A stretch of DNA of 32,665 nucleotides. Source: Actinomycetota bacterium (GTDB lineage: Bacteria; Actinomycetota; Thermoleophilia; Solirubrobacterales; Thermoleophilaceae). The stretch is taken from assembly GCA_005885165.1 (NCBI GenBank), contig VAXR01000070.1, forward strand, positions 1 to 32,665. Direction: 5' to 3'. A program made the translations under genes and the position numbers. Positions 19,175-27,120 of this stretch are shown here, piece by piece (the stretch's first letter is position 1; the number at the start of each line of letters is the position of its first letter). The notes under the pieces were generated by a model. The model was not told the DNA's origin. It ran no database searches and was given only the letters and a program-made list of their open reading frames with translations.

Positions 19175-19537
19175 ATGAGTCAGCAGGGTCGCAAGATCGC
19201 TGCAGGGCTCGCGGTGCTGGTGGCCCTCTCGGGGCTGCTGGTCGCGGGTTGCGGCACTGGAGCCAAGCTCACCAAGGGGCCGGTCCACATCGTCGTGAAG
19301 AACGCCAAGCCGGTCGGCGGCGTGAAGGACATCACTGTGAAGAAGGGCAAGCCGGTGGGCTTCTCCGTCACGTCGGACGTGGCCGACGAGATCCACGTCC
19401 ACGGCTACAACTACCACAAGGATGTGAAGAAGGGCGGGACGATCAGCTTCGACTTCCCCGCGAAGATCGACGGCAACTTCGTCATCGAGCTGGAGAGCCG
19501 CAGCGAGCAGATCGCATCGCTGACGGTTGAGCCGTGA
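19175..19537 (+). CDS. cupredoxin-like lipoprotein
   Basis: Lipobox-like LLVAGC; beta-rich domain with DEIHVHGYNYHKDVKKGGTISFDF; SD-like GGAGG upstream. Confidence 0.8.
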   Translation: MSQQGRKIAAGLAVLVALSGLLVAGCGTGAKLTKGPVHIVVKNAKPVGGVKDITVKKGKPVGFSVTSDVADEIHVHGYNYHKDVKKGGTISFDFPAKIDGNFVIELESRSEQIASLTVEP

Positions 19538-20919
19538 AACGCCGGCGGGCGGCCGCGGCCGTCGCGCTCGTGACCGTCGCCGCGGCGGGCATCTGGCCCG
19601 CCGCGGCACTCGCCCACGGGCTCGTCGGACGGGCCGACCTGCCGATCCCGCCCTACCTGTTCGGCTGGGCGGCGTCGATCGTGCTCGTCGTGTCGTTCAT
19701 TGCCCTGGCCGCTCTGTGGAAGCAGCCCCGGCTCGAGGACGCGCGTGAGCGGCGGATCTTCGACATGCCGCGAATGGTCGACCCGCTCTGCGGGCTCATC
19801 GGCGTCGCGCTCTTCGGCATCGCGATCTACGCCGGGCTCGACGGGACGAAGGAGTCGAACCAGAACCTGCTCCCGAACCTCGTGTACGTGCACTTCTGGG
19901 TCGGGTTTGTGCTGGCGAGCGTGATCCTCGGCGACGTGTTCCGGGTGTTCAACCCGTGGCGTGCGATCGCGCGGGCCGTCGGCTGGGTGTCAGGCAGGCT
20001 CGGGATCCGGTCGCCCCTGAGGCGCGAATACCCGGAGAAGCTCGCGTGGCTCGAGCTCGTTTACACGCAGAAGGCCAACCCCCGGATCCTGGTCTGGATC
20101 TCGATCGGGTATGCGGTCGTCCAGCTGGCGGCGATGGCCGTCTACGGAGTGGAGCGGTGGACGCAGGACGGCGACGCGTTCTCCGTCTACTTCAACCTCT
20201 TCAGCCGGATCTCGGTGTTCGTGAAGCGCGGCCGCACGGTCTACCTGAGGCCGCTCCTATCGGGCGTCACCGACATGCCGCTGAAGCCGGGCTCGGTCGC
20301 ACTGCTGTGCGCGGCCATTGGATCGACCACGTTCGACGGGGCCTCGAACGGGCCCCTGTGGGCTTCGCTGAACCCGGACCTCCAGAGCTTCTTCAAGACT
20401 CTCGGGGCGTCTGCGAACGTGAAGATCGAGCTCGCCGGGACGGTGGGCCTGGCGGCCTGCGTGGCCGCGGTCGGGCTCTTCTACCACCTCGGCGTGCGCG
20501 GGATGCGGACGGTGGGCCGAGGGCACACCACGAGGGAGCTGGCCCGGCGCTTCGCGCACACGCTCGTGCCGATCATGTTCGCGTACGCGCTGGCGCACTA
20601 CTTCTCGCTGCTGATCTATCAGGGCCAGGCGGCCGGGTACCTGGCCTCCAACCCACTCGGCAACGGGAGCAACCTGTTCGGGACGGCGCACTGGGGTATC
20701 AACTACGGGGTGATCTCGGGCGCCGGCATCTGGTACGTGCAGGTTGGGGCGCTGATCGCCGGGCACGTGAGCGGGCTGACGCTCGCCCACGACCGCGCGC
20801 TCACCGTCTACCAGCGCCTTCGCGACGCGACCCGCTCGCAATACTGGATGCTGGTGGTGATGGTCGGTTTCACGAGCCTCGGGCTCTGGCTCCTGTCGGC
20901 GGTGCGCGGCGCCGGATGA
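19534..20919 (+). CDS. polytopic membrane protein (resembles actinobacterial proteins annotated, without strong support, as 'fenitrothion hydrolase')
   Basis: AHGLVGRADLPIPPYLFGWAASIVLVVSFIAL; His-containing helices VYVHFWVGFVLA, AYALAHYFSLLIYQG, TAHWGINYGVISG; ATGA-type overlap (GTGA) with previous stop. Confidence 0.8.
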   Translation: MKRRRAAAAVALVTVAAAGIWPAAALAHGLVGRADLPIPPYLFGWAASIVLVVSFIALAALWKQPRLEDARERRIFDMPRMVDPLCGLIGVALFGIAIYAGLDGTKESNQNLLPNLVYVHFWVGFVLASVILGDVFRVFNPWRAIARAVGWVSGRLGIRSPLRREYPEKLAWLELVYTQKANPRILVWISIGYAVVQLAAMAVYGVERWTQDGDAFSVYFNLFSRISVFVKRGRTVYLRPLLSGVTDMPLKPGSVALLCAAIGSTTFDGASNGPLWASLNPDLQSFFKTLGASANVKIELAGTVGLAACVAAVGLFYHLGVRGMRTVGRGHTTRELARRFAHTLVPIMFAYALAHYFSLLIYQGQAAGYLASNPLGNGSNLFGTAHWGINYGVISGAGIWYVQVGALIAGHVSGLTLAHDRALTVYQRLRDATRSQYWMLVVMVGFTSLGLWLLSAVRGAG

Positions 20920-21065
20920 TGACGCCTCCGATCGCGCACTTCGGGCACTGGTACATCTCGCTGCCGGTGTTCATGGGCCCGGTCGTCGCGCTGTTCGGCT
21001 ACATCTACCTGCAGGAATGGCGCAACAAGCGCCGCGAGCGAAAGAAGTCGAAGAAGGGGGCCTGA
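20916..21065 (+). CDS. 49-aa single-TM membrane peptide
   Basis: MMTPPIAHFGHWYISLPVFMGPVVALFGYIYLQEWRNKRRERKKSKKGA; overlaps previous stop (ATGATGA). Confidence 0.65.
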   Translation: MMTPPIAHFGHWYISLPVFMGPVVALFGYIYLQEWRNKRRERKKSKKGA

Positions 21066-21707
21066 CTAGGCCGGCTGCTCCTCCTCCTCGAGCTCGTCCT
21101 CCTCGCGCCCCATGCGGCGGTAGCTGACCACCGCGAGGCCGATCGCGAGCAGCACCAGCGGGCCCGCGAAGATGAGGGCAGACGATCCGCCCGAGCCGCC
21201 CCCGCTGCCCTTGAAGCTGCCGATCTTGTGGCCGGCGGCGGCAGCTAGGCGCTGGACGGCTTTGACCGCGGTGTTCGCCATCCCGTCCGCACCCTGCTCG
21301 ACGGTGATCCCCTTCGCCGCCGCGGTCGCCTTCGGACCTACCTGGTAGGTGCCCAGCCCGTTCGGCATCACGACGATCAGCGGCTGCGGCTTGCTGAAGC
21401 TGAGCTCCGCCCCTAGGTAGCGCGCGTAGGGCTGGGGCTTGTTGAAGAAGTCGGGGACGCCGCCGAGGTCATCGGGGGTCGCGATGATCGCGATCTTGAT
21501 CGGGAAGCCGGCCTTTGCCGCCGCGGCGGTCACCCCGCGCAGCTCCTCCTGCTTCGACGTCGATATCCGCGGCTGGTAGGGCACGAACACGTTCTGCACG
21601 GGCAGGACGTCGCTGGCCGGGTCGGCATCGCCCAACGCGACGGCCGCGCCGCCGATCGCCACGGCGGCGAAAACCGCGGCGGCGAGCAAAGTGGTCCGCT
21701 TCAGCAC
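21066..21707 (-). CDS. membrane-anchored exported protein, possibly TPM-domain-like
   Basis: Signal peptide, LRGVTAAAAKAGFPIKIAIIATPDDLG...LIVVMPNGLGTYQVG, C-terminal TM and acidic tail; GTG start with TACGCT 6 nt upstream. Confidence 0.65.
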   Translation of the reverse strand: MLKRTTLLAAAVFAAVAIGGAAVALGDADPASDVLPVQNVFVPYQPRISTSKQEELRGVTAAAAKAGFPIKIAIIATPDDLGGVPDFFNKPQPYARYLGAELSFSKPQPLIVVMPNGLGTYQVGPKATAAAKGITVEQGADGMANTAVKAVQRLAAAAGHKIGSFKGSGGGSGGSSALIFAGPLVLLAIGLAVVSYRRMGREEDELEEEEQPA

Positions 21708-21738
21708 GGGGCCAGCGTAACGCGGGCGGATGTGCCAG

Positions 21739-22374
21739 TTACGGGCGCGGGTTCGGTGGGAAGGCGTAGCGGCGGCGGGGCGCTACCACCCGCCCGACCT
21801 CGAGAGTGAGGGCGGTGTGCTCGCGAAGCGGAATCGTGCGCGGGTCGCCCTGCCATCGCCTTGTCCCTGCGAAGGCGACGATCGCGGTGCCGCGAGGGGC
21901 AGTGAAGCCGAGCAGCCCGCGTCGCGAGAGCGGCTGCGCCCAGATCCGGAACAGGTCCCCGAGCGTGACCGGCTGGTTGCCCGCGACCTCGACGAGCCCG
22001 GTCGGTTCGTGAGTGCGCACCGGATACTCGCAGCGCCCGTGCACCACGTACGCGCCGCGGCGGGTCTGCGGCGGCGCTATGCCGATCCCCGACGGCATCA
22101 GCACGACGCGGCCGTTCGCGATCACCTCGACGTGCGCAAGGAAGCGCGTTCGGGCGGGCGGGTTCGCGCAGGCGAGCGACCCGATCTGCCTCGCCGCCGC
22201 GACCGCGCGACCGTACGCGGGCGGGTGGTAGCGCGGGCCGTGACCGAAGAACAGCGGCTCGGGCAGGTGCGTGCGCGAATGGCCACAACCGCTGCCCATC
22301 GCTAGACACCCGAGCGCCGCGAGCGCGACCGCCGCTCGCACCAAACGGCGCGCAGGCCGCACGACACGCTTCAT
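21739..22374 (-). CDS. putative lipoprotein, unknown function
   Basis: MKRVVRPARRLVRAAVALAALGCLAMGSGCG signal/lipobox-like; ATG directly follows the TAA of the HAD gene. Confidence 0.7.
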   Translation of the reverse strand: MKRVVRPARRLVRAAVALAALGCLAMGSGCGHSRTHLPEPLFFGHGPRYHPPAYGRAVAAARQIGSLACANPPARTRFLAHVEVIANGRVVLMPSGIGIAPPQTRRGAYVVHGRCEYPVRTHEPTGLVEVAGNQPVTLGDLFRIWAQPLSRRGLLGFTAPRGTAIVAFAGTRRWQGDPRTIPLREHTALTLEVGRVVAPRRRYAFPPNPRP

Positions 22375-23022
22375 TTAGCGGAGGCCGACGGCCAGCAGGC
22401 GCTCCAGCTCGGGCACCGTGCCCTCCGCGCCGCGGTGCAGGATCGCGGTCATCCCCACCGCCTCGGCGCCCTCGCAGTTCTCGCGCAGGTCGTCAACGAA
22501 CACGCACCGCTCCGGCGCCACGCCGATGCGCTCGGCGCCGAGCCGGAAGATCTCGGGCTCCGGCTTGTGCAGGCCGACCTCGCCCGAGATCACCACTCCG
22601 TCGAAGAGCTCCTCGATCAGCGAGTGGTCGTAGGTCGTGCCTCCCCAAGAGTTCGAGATGAGGCCGGTGGGCACGCCCTTGCGGTGGGCGCTGCGGACGG
22701 CCTCGATCATCGGCTCGTCGGGGATCACGCCGGCGAAGAGCCGATCGACAAGCCCGTCGACCTCGCGGACGCCGAGGAGCGGCGCGAACCGCTCCGAGAA
22801 CTCGTCCACCTCGAGCTCGCCCTTCTCGAGCTGGCGAAGGAGCGCCAGCCCCTCCCCACGCTCGCGAAAGAGCGACTTGACGGCGTCGGGCTCGAGCCCC
22901 TCGGCCTCGCAGAAGGCCCGGAACGATTCGAACACGTTGGTGGTGAGCACACCGCCGAAGTCGACGAGCAGTCCGCGGCGGTGCCCGTCGCCGCGATCCG
23001 GATCCGGGCGCCCAGCGCTCAC
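22375..23022 (-). CDS. HAD-superfamily hydrolase
   Basis: LLVDFGGVLTTNVFESF, GLISNSWGG, GLHKPEPEIFRLGAERIGVAPERCVFVDDLRENCEGAEAVGM; GTGA overlap with APH gene stop. Confidence 0.9.
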   Translation of the reverse strand: MSAGRPDPDRGDGHRRGLLVDFGGVLTTNVFESFRAFCEAEGLEPDAVKSLFRERGEGLALLRQLEKGELEVDEFSERFAPLLGVREVDGLVDRLFAGVIPDEPMIEAVRSAHRKGVPTGLISNSWGGTTYDHSLIEELFDGVVISGEVGLHKPEPEIFRLGAERIGVAPERCVFVDDLRENCEGAEAVGMTAILHRGAEGTVPELERLLAVGLR

Positions 23023-24113
23023 GCCTGCGGGGCGGGCAGCTTCGTGATCTCGTGCGCCGCCTCGGCCAGCTGGGGCACGCCCTGGTCGAAGAGCTTCAGG
23101 TACGGGTCGTCGGTCGTGCCGGCCAGCGAGCGCTTGTAGTTCCCCTCCATGAACACCGCGGCCTTCCAGAGCGCGAGCGCCTGGTACCAGCGGAGATCCG
23201 ACATCGACCTGCCGGTGCGCTCCTCGTAGCGCGCGATCAGCCCGTCGCGCGTTAGGAACCCCTCCTGGTGCGTCACGGTCAGGCGGTCGAACATCGTCTC
23301 CTTGCGGTCCTCGCCCCGCGGTGGCTCCGACCAGGTGGCCGTGAGGTAGCCGAGGTCCGCGAGCGGATCGCCGATCGTCGCCATCTCCCAGTCGAAGATC
23401 GCGATCAGGCGCGCTGGGGCCTCGCTCGCGAACATCGTGTTGCCGAGCCGGTAGTCGCCGTGCACGATCGTCGCCGGCGGAGACTCGGGCTTGTTGGCGG
23501 CCAGCCAGTCGCCCACCGCCTGAACGAGCGGAAGCTCCCGCGTCTTGTTGATCTCCCACAGCCCGACGAAACGGCGGAGCTGGCGGTCGAGGTAGCCGGT
23601 CGGCTTGCCGAATCCCTCGAGGCCGCACTCGAGCCAGTCGATCGCGTGCATCTCGGCCAGCGAGTCGACGAGCTCCTCGGATATCCGCCGCCGCTCATCG
23701 GGCGTGTCGAGCGGCTCAGGCGCGGCCGCGGTGATCACCGTCCCCTCGAGGTACTCCATCAAGTAGAAGGGCACGCCTAGCACCGACTCGTCGTCGCACG
23801 CGTCGAGGACGCGCGGCGTCCGCACGTCCGCTTCCTGCACCGCCGCGAGGAGCCGCGCCTCGCGCAGCACGTCGTGAGCCGTCGGGGGAAGCGGCGGCCG
23901 CGGCGGCCGGCGCAGCACGAAGCGCTCGCCGCCGCGGGTGATCAGGTAGGTGACGTTCGAGTGCCCTTCGCCGATCCGCTCGGCCTCGACCGGCCCGGAG
24001 CCGAGCCCGCGGGCGTCGAGGTACGCCGCGAGCGGCTCGCGCACGATGAGCGGCGCGAGCTCCTGCCGGGCGGCCTCGTCGGCCGTGTCGACGATCTCGA
24101 GGGCGGTCGTCAA
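23019..24113 (-). CDS. aminoglycoside-phosphotransferase-like kinase (ACAD10/11-kinase-like)
   Basis: RIGEGHSNVTYLITRGGERFVLRRPP, IVHGDYRLGNTMF, AIFDWEMATIGDPLADLGYL; start inferred as TTG at 24113 with TAAGGA 10 nt upstream. Confidence 0.88.
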   Translation of the reverse strand: MTTALEIVDTADEAARQELAPLIVREPLAAYLDARGLGSGPVEAERIGEGHSNVTYLITRGGERFVLRRPPRPPLPPTAHDVLREARLLAAVQEADVRTPRVLDACDDESVLGVPFYLMEYLEGTVITAAAPEPLDTPDERRRISEELVDSLAEMHAIDWLECGLEGFGKPTGYLDRQLRRFVGLWEINKTRELPLVQAVGDWLAANKPESPPATIVHGDYRLGNTMFASEAPARLIAIFDWEMATIGDPLADLGYLTATWSEPPRGEDRKETMFDRLTVTHQEGFLTRDGLIARYEERTGRSMSDLRWYQALALWKAAVFMEGNYKRSLAGTTDDPYLKLFDQGVPQLAEAAHEITKLPAPQA

Positions 24114-24150
24114 GGCAGCGAAATCCTTACAGGTTGGGTATACACCGCAT

Positions 24151-24549
24151 ATGAGGCGCTTTGCTGCTGCAGCGGCGCTCTCGGTAGGGGTGATTGCAGG
24201 GGTGGGGGTGACCGCGCTCGGGGCTCCGACCGCGCCCAAGATCACTGGGATGAAGGTCAACCCGTCGAAGGTCTGCCGGACGCGGTCCGACACGTGCTCG
24301 CATCCAGGCTCGAACGTCACGTTCAAGCTGTCGCAGAAGTCGAAGGTGACGGCCGACTGCCGGCCGGTCTCGACAAACCTCGGTCCGGTGATCCTGTTCA
24401 AGCGCACGTTCAAAGCGGGCAAGCACACCCGTCACTTCTCGGTGGAGGGGCTTGCGAAGGGGAAGTACATCCTCCGGCTGACGGCGACGGACGCGCACCA
24501 CCACGACCTCTCGCACCCGGCCGAGCGGCACTTCAAAATCGTCGGCTAG
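24151..24549 (+). CDS. secreted protein, unknown function
   Basis: Signal peptide MRRFAAAAALSVGVIAGVGVTALGAPTAPK; TATACA 6 nt before ATG. Confidence 0.75.
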   Translation: MRRFAAAAALSVGVIAGVGVTALGAPTAPKITGMKVNPSKVCRTRSDTCSHPGSNVTFKLSQKSKVTADCRPVSTNLGPVILFKRTFKAGKHTRHFSVEGLAKGKYILRLTATDAHHHDLSHPAERHFKIVG

Positions 24550-24568
24550 CGGCCGGCCGCAGCGCCGG

Positions 24569-25003
24569 TCAGATCTCGTCGAGATGCCGCACGTTCGCGG
24601 CGTCGGTCTCGTCGCGGCTCGGCTCTGCGTCGAGCCAGGCATCGAGGATCTCGCCGAGCACGGCGCCGCTCGTGCCGCGGAGCGACAGTGCGAGGACGTT
24701 CGCATCGTTCCACTTGCGGGCGCCCCGCGCGGTCTCCGCGTCGCCGCACAGCGCCGCCCGGATGCCCTCGACCTTGTTCGCGGCGATCGACGCCCCGGTC
24801 CCCGTCCAGCAGCAGACGATCCCCTGATCGGCGCGGCCCTCGGCCACGTCGCGCGCCGCCGCCTCGCTCGCCCACGCCCAGTCGTCGCGCTCGCCCTCCG
24901 CCAGCGCCCCGTGCAGCAGCGGCTCGTGCCCGCGGCGGCGGAGCTCCTCGACCACCGCATCGGCCACGCCGGTGCGCTCGTCGCTGGCCACGGCGATCCT
25001 CAT
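24569..25003 (-). CDS. RpiB/LacA/LacB-family sugar-phosphate isomerase
   Basis: [68 protein letters not shown]. Confidence 0.85.
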   Translation of the reverse strand: MRIAVASDERTGVADAVVEELRRRGHEPLLHGALAEGERDDWAWASEAAARDVAEGRADQGIVCCWTGTGASIAANKVEGIRAALCGDAETARGARKWNDANVLALSLRGTSGAVLGEILDAWLDAEPSRDETDAANVRHLDEI

Positions 25004-25047
25004 GGAGATCAGCGTAGACCCAGAGGCCAGCTCCTAACCTAGAAGCG

Positions 25048-25896
25048 GTGCCGGAGCTGCCCGAGGTCGAGATCGCCGCGCGGCGCCTCGACCGCGCGAT
25101 CAGCGGTGTCGAGGTGGAGTCGGCGCTGGCTCCCGGCATGGTCACGATGCGGACGATCGATCCGCCGCTCGACGTTCTCGCCGGCCGCGAGATCACGGGC
25201 GTACGCCGCGTCGGGAAGATGCCGGTGGTCGAGTTCGGAGACCTCGTCCTCCTCGTCCATCTGATGTCGGCCGGACGCCTGCAGCTCTTCCCAGACCGGG
25301 CGTCGCTCCGCGACCGGCGGTCGCGGCTCCTGATCCGCCTCCGCGACGGACGTGAGCTGCGCCTGCGCGAGTTCGGCACCCAGCAGCGCGCGTGGGCGAA
25401 GCTGCTGCCGGCCGACCAGCTCGAGGCCGACGAGGCCGTGACCGGGCTCGGCCCGGAGGCCTGGCCGCCCCCGCCGCTCGAGGAGCTGGAGGAGATCGTC
25501 GACCAGCCGCGCCATCTCCATCCGTTGCTTCGCGACCAGCACGCGATCGCCGGGATCGGCCGCTCGTGGGTCGACGAGATCCTGTGGCGGGCCGAGCTGT
25601 CGCCGTTCCGCAGGGGAGACGATCTCGACTCCGAGGAGGTGAGCCGCCTCCACGGGGCGATCGACGAGGTGCTCGGCGGAGCGCTCGCCCACTACGAGGA
25701 GGTGGTGGGCGAGCAGCTCCCGGATAAGGCGCCGATGCCGCTCAAGGTGCACCGCCGGGCGGGCGAGCCCTGCCCGCGCTGCGGAACGACCATCGAGGCG
25801 GTTCACTTCAAGGACTACGTGATGTGCTACTGCCCCGCCGAGCAGACGGGCGGCCGCGTCCTCAAGGACCGGCGGCTGTCGCGCCTCCTGAAATGA
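25048..25896 (+). CDS. Fpg/Nei-family DNA glycosylase
   Basis: N-terminal MPELPEVEIAARRL; RRVGKMPVVEF; C-terminal zinc-finger-like CPRCGTTIEAVHFKDYVMCYCPAEQTGGRVLKDRRLSRLLK. Confidence 0.9.
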   Translation: MPELPEVEIAARRLDRAISGVEVESALAPGMVTMRTIDPPLDVLAGREITGVRRVGKMPVVEFGDLVLLVHLMSAGRLQLFPDRASLRDRRSRLLIRLRDGRELRLREFGTQQRAWAKLLPADQLEADEAVTGLGPEAWPPPPLEELEEIVDQPRHLHPLLRDQHAIAGIGRSWVDEILWRAELSPFRRGDDLDSEEVSRLHGAIDEVLGGALAHYEEVVGEQLPDKAPMPLKVHRRAGEPCPRCGTTIEAVHFKDYVMCYCPAEQTGGRVLKDRRLSRLLK

Positions 25897-26741
25897 GCCG
25901 CACGCTTCTCACCGGGGCCGCGCTGCTCGTGATCGCCTTTGGCGCGGCGGGAGCGGCCCGCGCCGGGGATCCCGTGGCCGACCTCCACCTGAGCGAGAGC
26001 GCGAGCCCGTCGAACGTGGCTCTCGACCGGCGGGTCACGCTGACCTACTCGGTGTCCAACGGGGGGCCGAACACGGCGAGCGACGTGGGGCTTAAGGTGC
26101 CGCTTGGAGAGGGCTGGCGCCCGGTGTCCGTCTCCCCGAGCACGGGCAGCTGCAACGGCGTCCGCTCGATCTTCTGCTTCCTCGGCGATCTGCCTGTCTT
26201 CGGCCATGCGACCGTGCGGGTGGTCGCCCGGCCGGTCTTCAAGGGGACGCTGCATCCGCGTGGTGGGCTGACGAGCCCGGCGACGGATCCCAACCCGGAC
26301 GACAACTTCACCGCGGCTGAGGTGACGGTCGCGGACCCGTTCACGGGGCTCGCGCCGGAGAACGCCGCGGTCCACGTGCGCGACGGCATCCTCTTCCTCA
26401 GGTACGCGTGCCCGACCTCGGTCTACCTGTTCTGCCGGGGCCGAGTTACGCTGATCCGGCCGGCGCCTCCGTCCGCGCAGCCCCCGCCGGCCGGTCCGCC
26501 GCCGACGGTGCCACCGGTGCTCGGTGAGTCGCTGCTCTCGCTCCCCTCGGGCGTCGACGGCAAGCTGCGCGTGCGGCTCAACTCGACCGCGATCTCGTTC
26601 GTTAACAAGGCCCGCACCCTTCCGGTGCTCGTGATCACGAACCTACGCGATGGCGTCCGGACGAAGGCGACGCGCTACTCGAAGGTCAACCTGATCGCGC
26701 CGCCGCCCAAGAAGAAAAAGAAGAAGAAGCACCACCACTGA
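25893..26741 (+). CDS. secreted DUF11-like domain protein with Lys/His tail
   Basis: Signal peptide; VSNGGPNTASDVGLKVPLGEGW...DPNPDDNFTAAEVTV; ends PPPKKKKKKKHHH; ATGA overlap with fpg stop. Confidence 0.85.
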   Translation: MSRTLLTGAALLVIAFGAAGAARAGDPVADLHLSESASPSNVALDRRVTLTYSVSNGGPNTASDVGLKVPLGEGWRPVSVSPSTGSCNGVRSIFCFLGDLPVFGHATVRVVARPVFKGTLHPRGGLTSPATDPNPDDNFTAAEVTVADPFTGLAPENAAVHVRDGILFLRYACPTSVYLFCRGRVTLIRPAPPSAQPPPAGPPPTVPPVLGESLLSLPSGVDGKLRVRLNSTAISFVNKARTLPVLVITNLRDGVRTKATRYSKVNLIAPPPKKKKKKKHHH

Positions 26742-26756
26742 AGAAGCACCACCACT
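26723..26756 (+). repeat. perfect 17-bp tandem duplication at the end of the DUF11-like gene
   Basis: gaagaagcaccaccact repeated twice (26723-26739, 26740-26756). Confidence 0.97.
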
Positions 26757-26784
26757 AGGCGGTTGCTCCGGATCGGGCGGACGC

Positions 26785-27066
26785 CTACGTACCGAAGCCC
26801 TCGCGCGCCTCGCGCACGAGCGTGACCGCCTCCGGGAAGAGCAGCCTGATCGCGTCGCGAACCTCGCCCGCCTGCTGCTCCGCGTTCCCCTGGAGGTTCA
26901 GGCGGTTGATGGCGGCGACCGTCATGTCCACGGCGAGCTTGATCGCGTTGTCCGCCCAGGCCACGCGCTGCGCGCCCTGCATCTGCTCGGCGAGCTCGGC
27001 CATCCTGCGCCGCAGCTCCTCGGGATCGCCGAACAGGCCGCCGAAAGGATCTTCCTCGGAGGACAT
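26785..27066 (-). CDS. small soluble protein, unknown function
   Basis: MSSEEDPFGGLFGDPEELRRRMAELAEQMQGAQRVAWADNAIKLAVDMTVAAINR...; TACCAT 6 nt before ATG. Confidence 0.7.
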   Translation of the reverse strand: MSSEEDPFGGLFGDPEELRRRMAELAEQMQGAQRVAWADNAIKLAVDMTVAAINRLNLQGNAEQQAGEVRDAIRLLFPEAVTLVREAREGFGT

Positions 27067-27120
27067 ACGTCAATGGTAGGGGTCGACTGGCCGGGGCTCG
27101 GGTAATCTCGCCCGCCGCCG

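Noticed and set aside
23019-24428. N-terminal extension of the APH ORF (MCLPALNVRLNRIT...)
   Set aside because: Overlaps the convincing divergent secreted-protein gene at 24151; the extension has no kinase-like sequence. A start at about 24113 is preferred.
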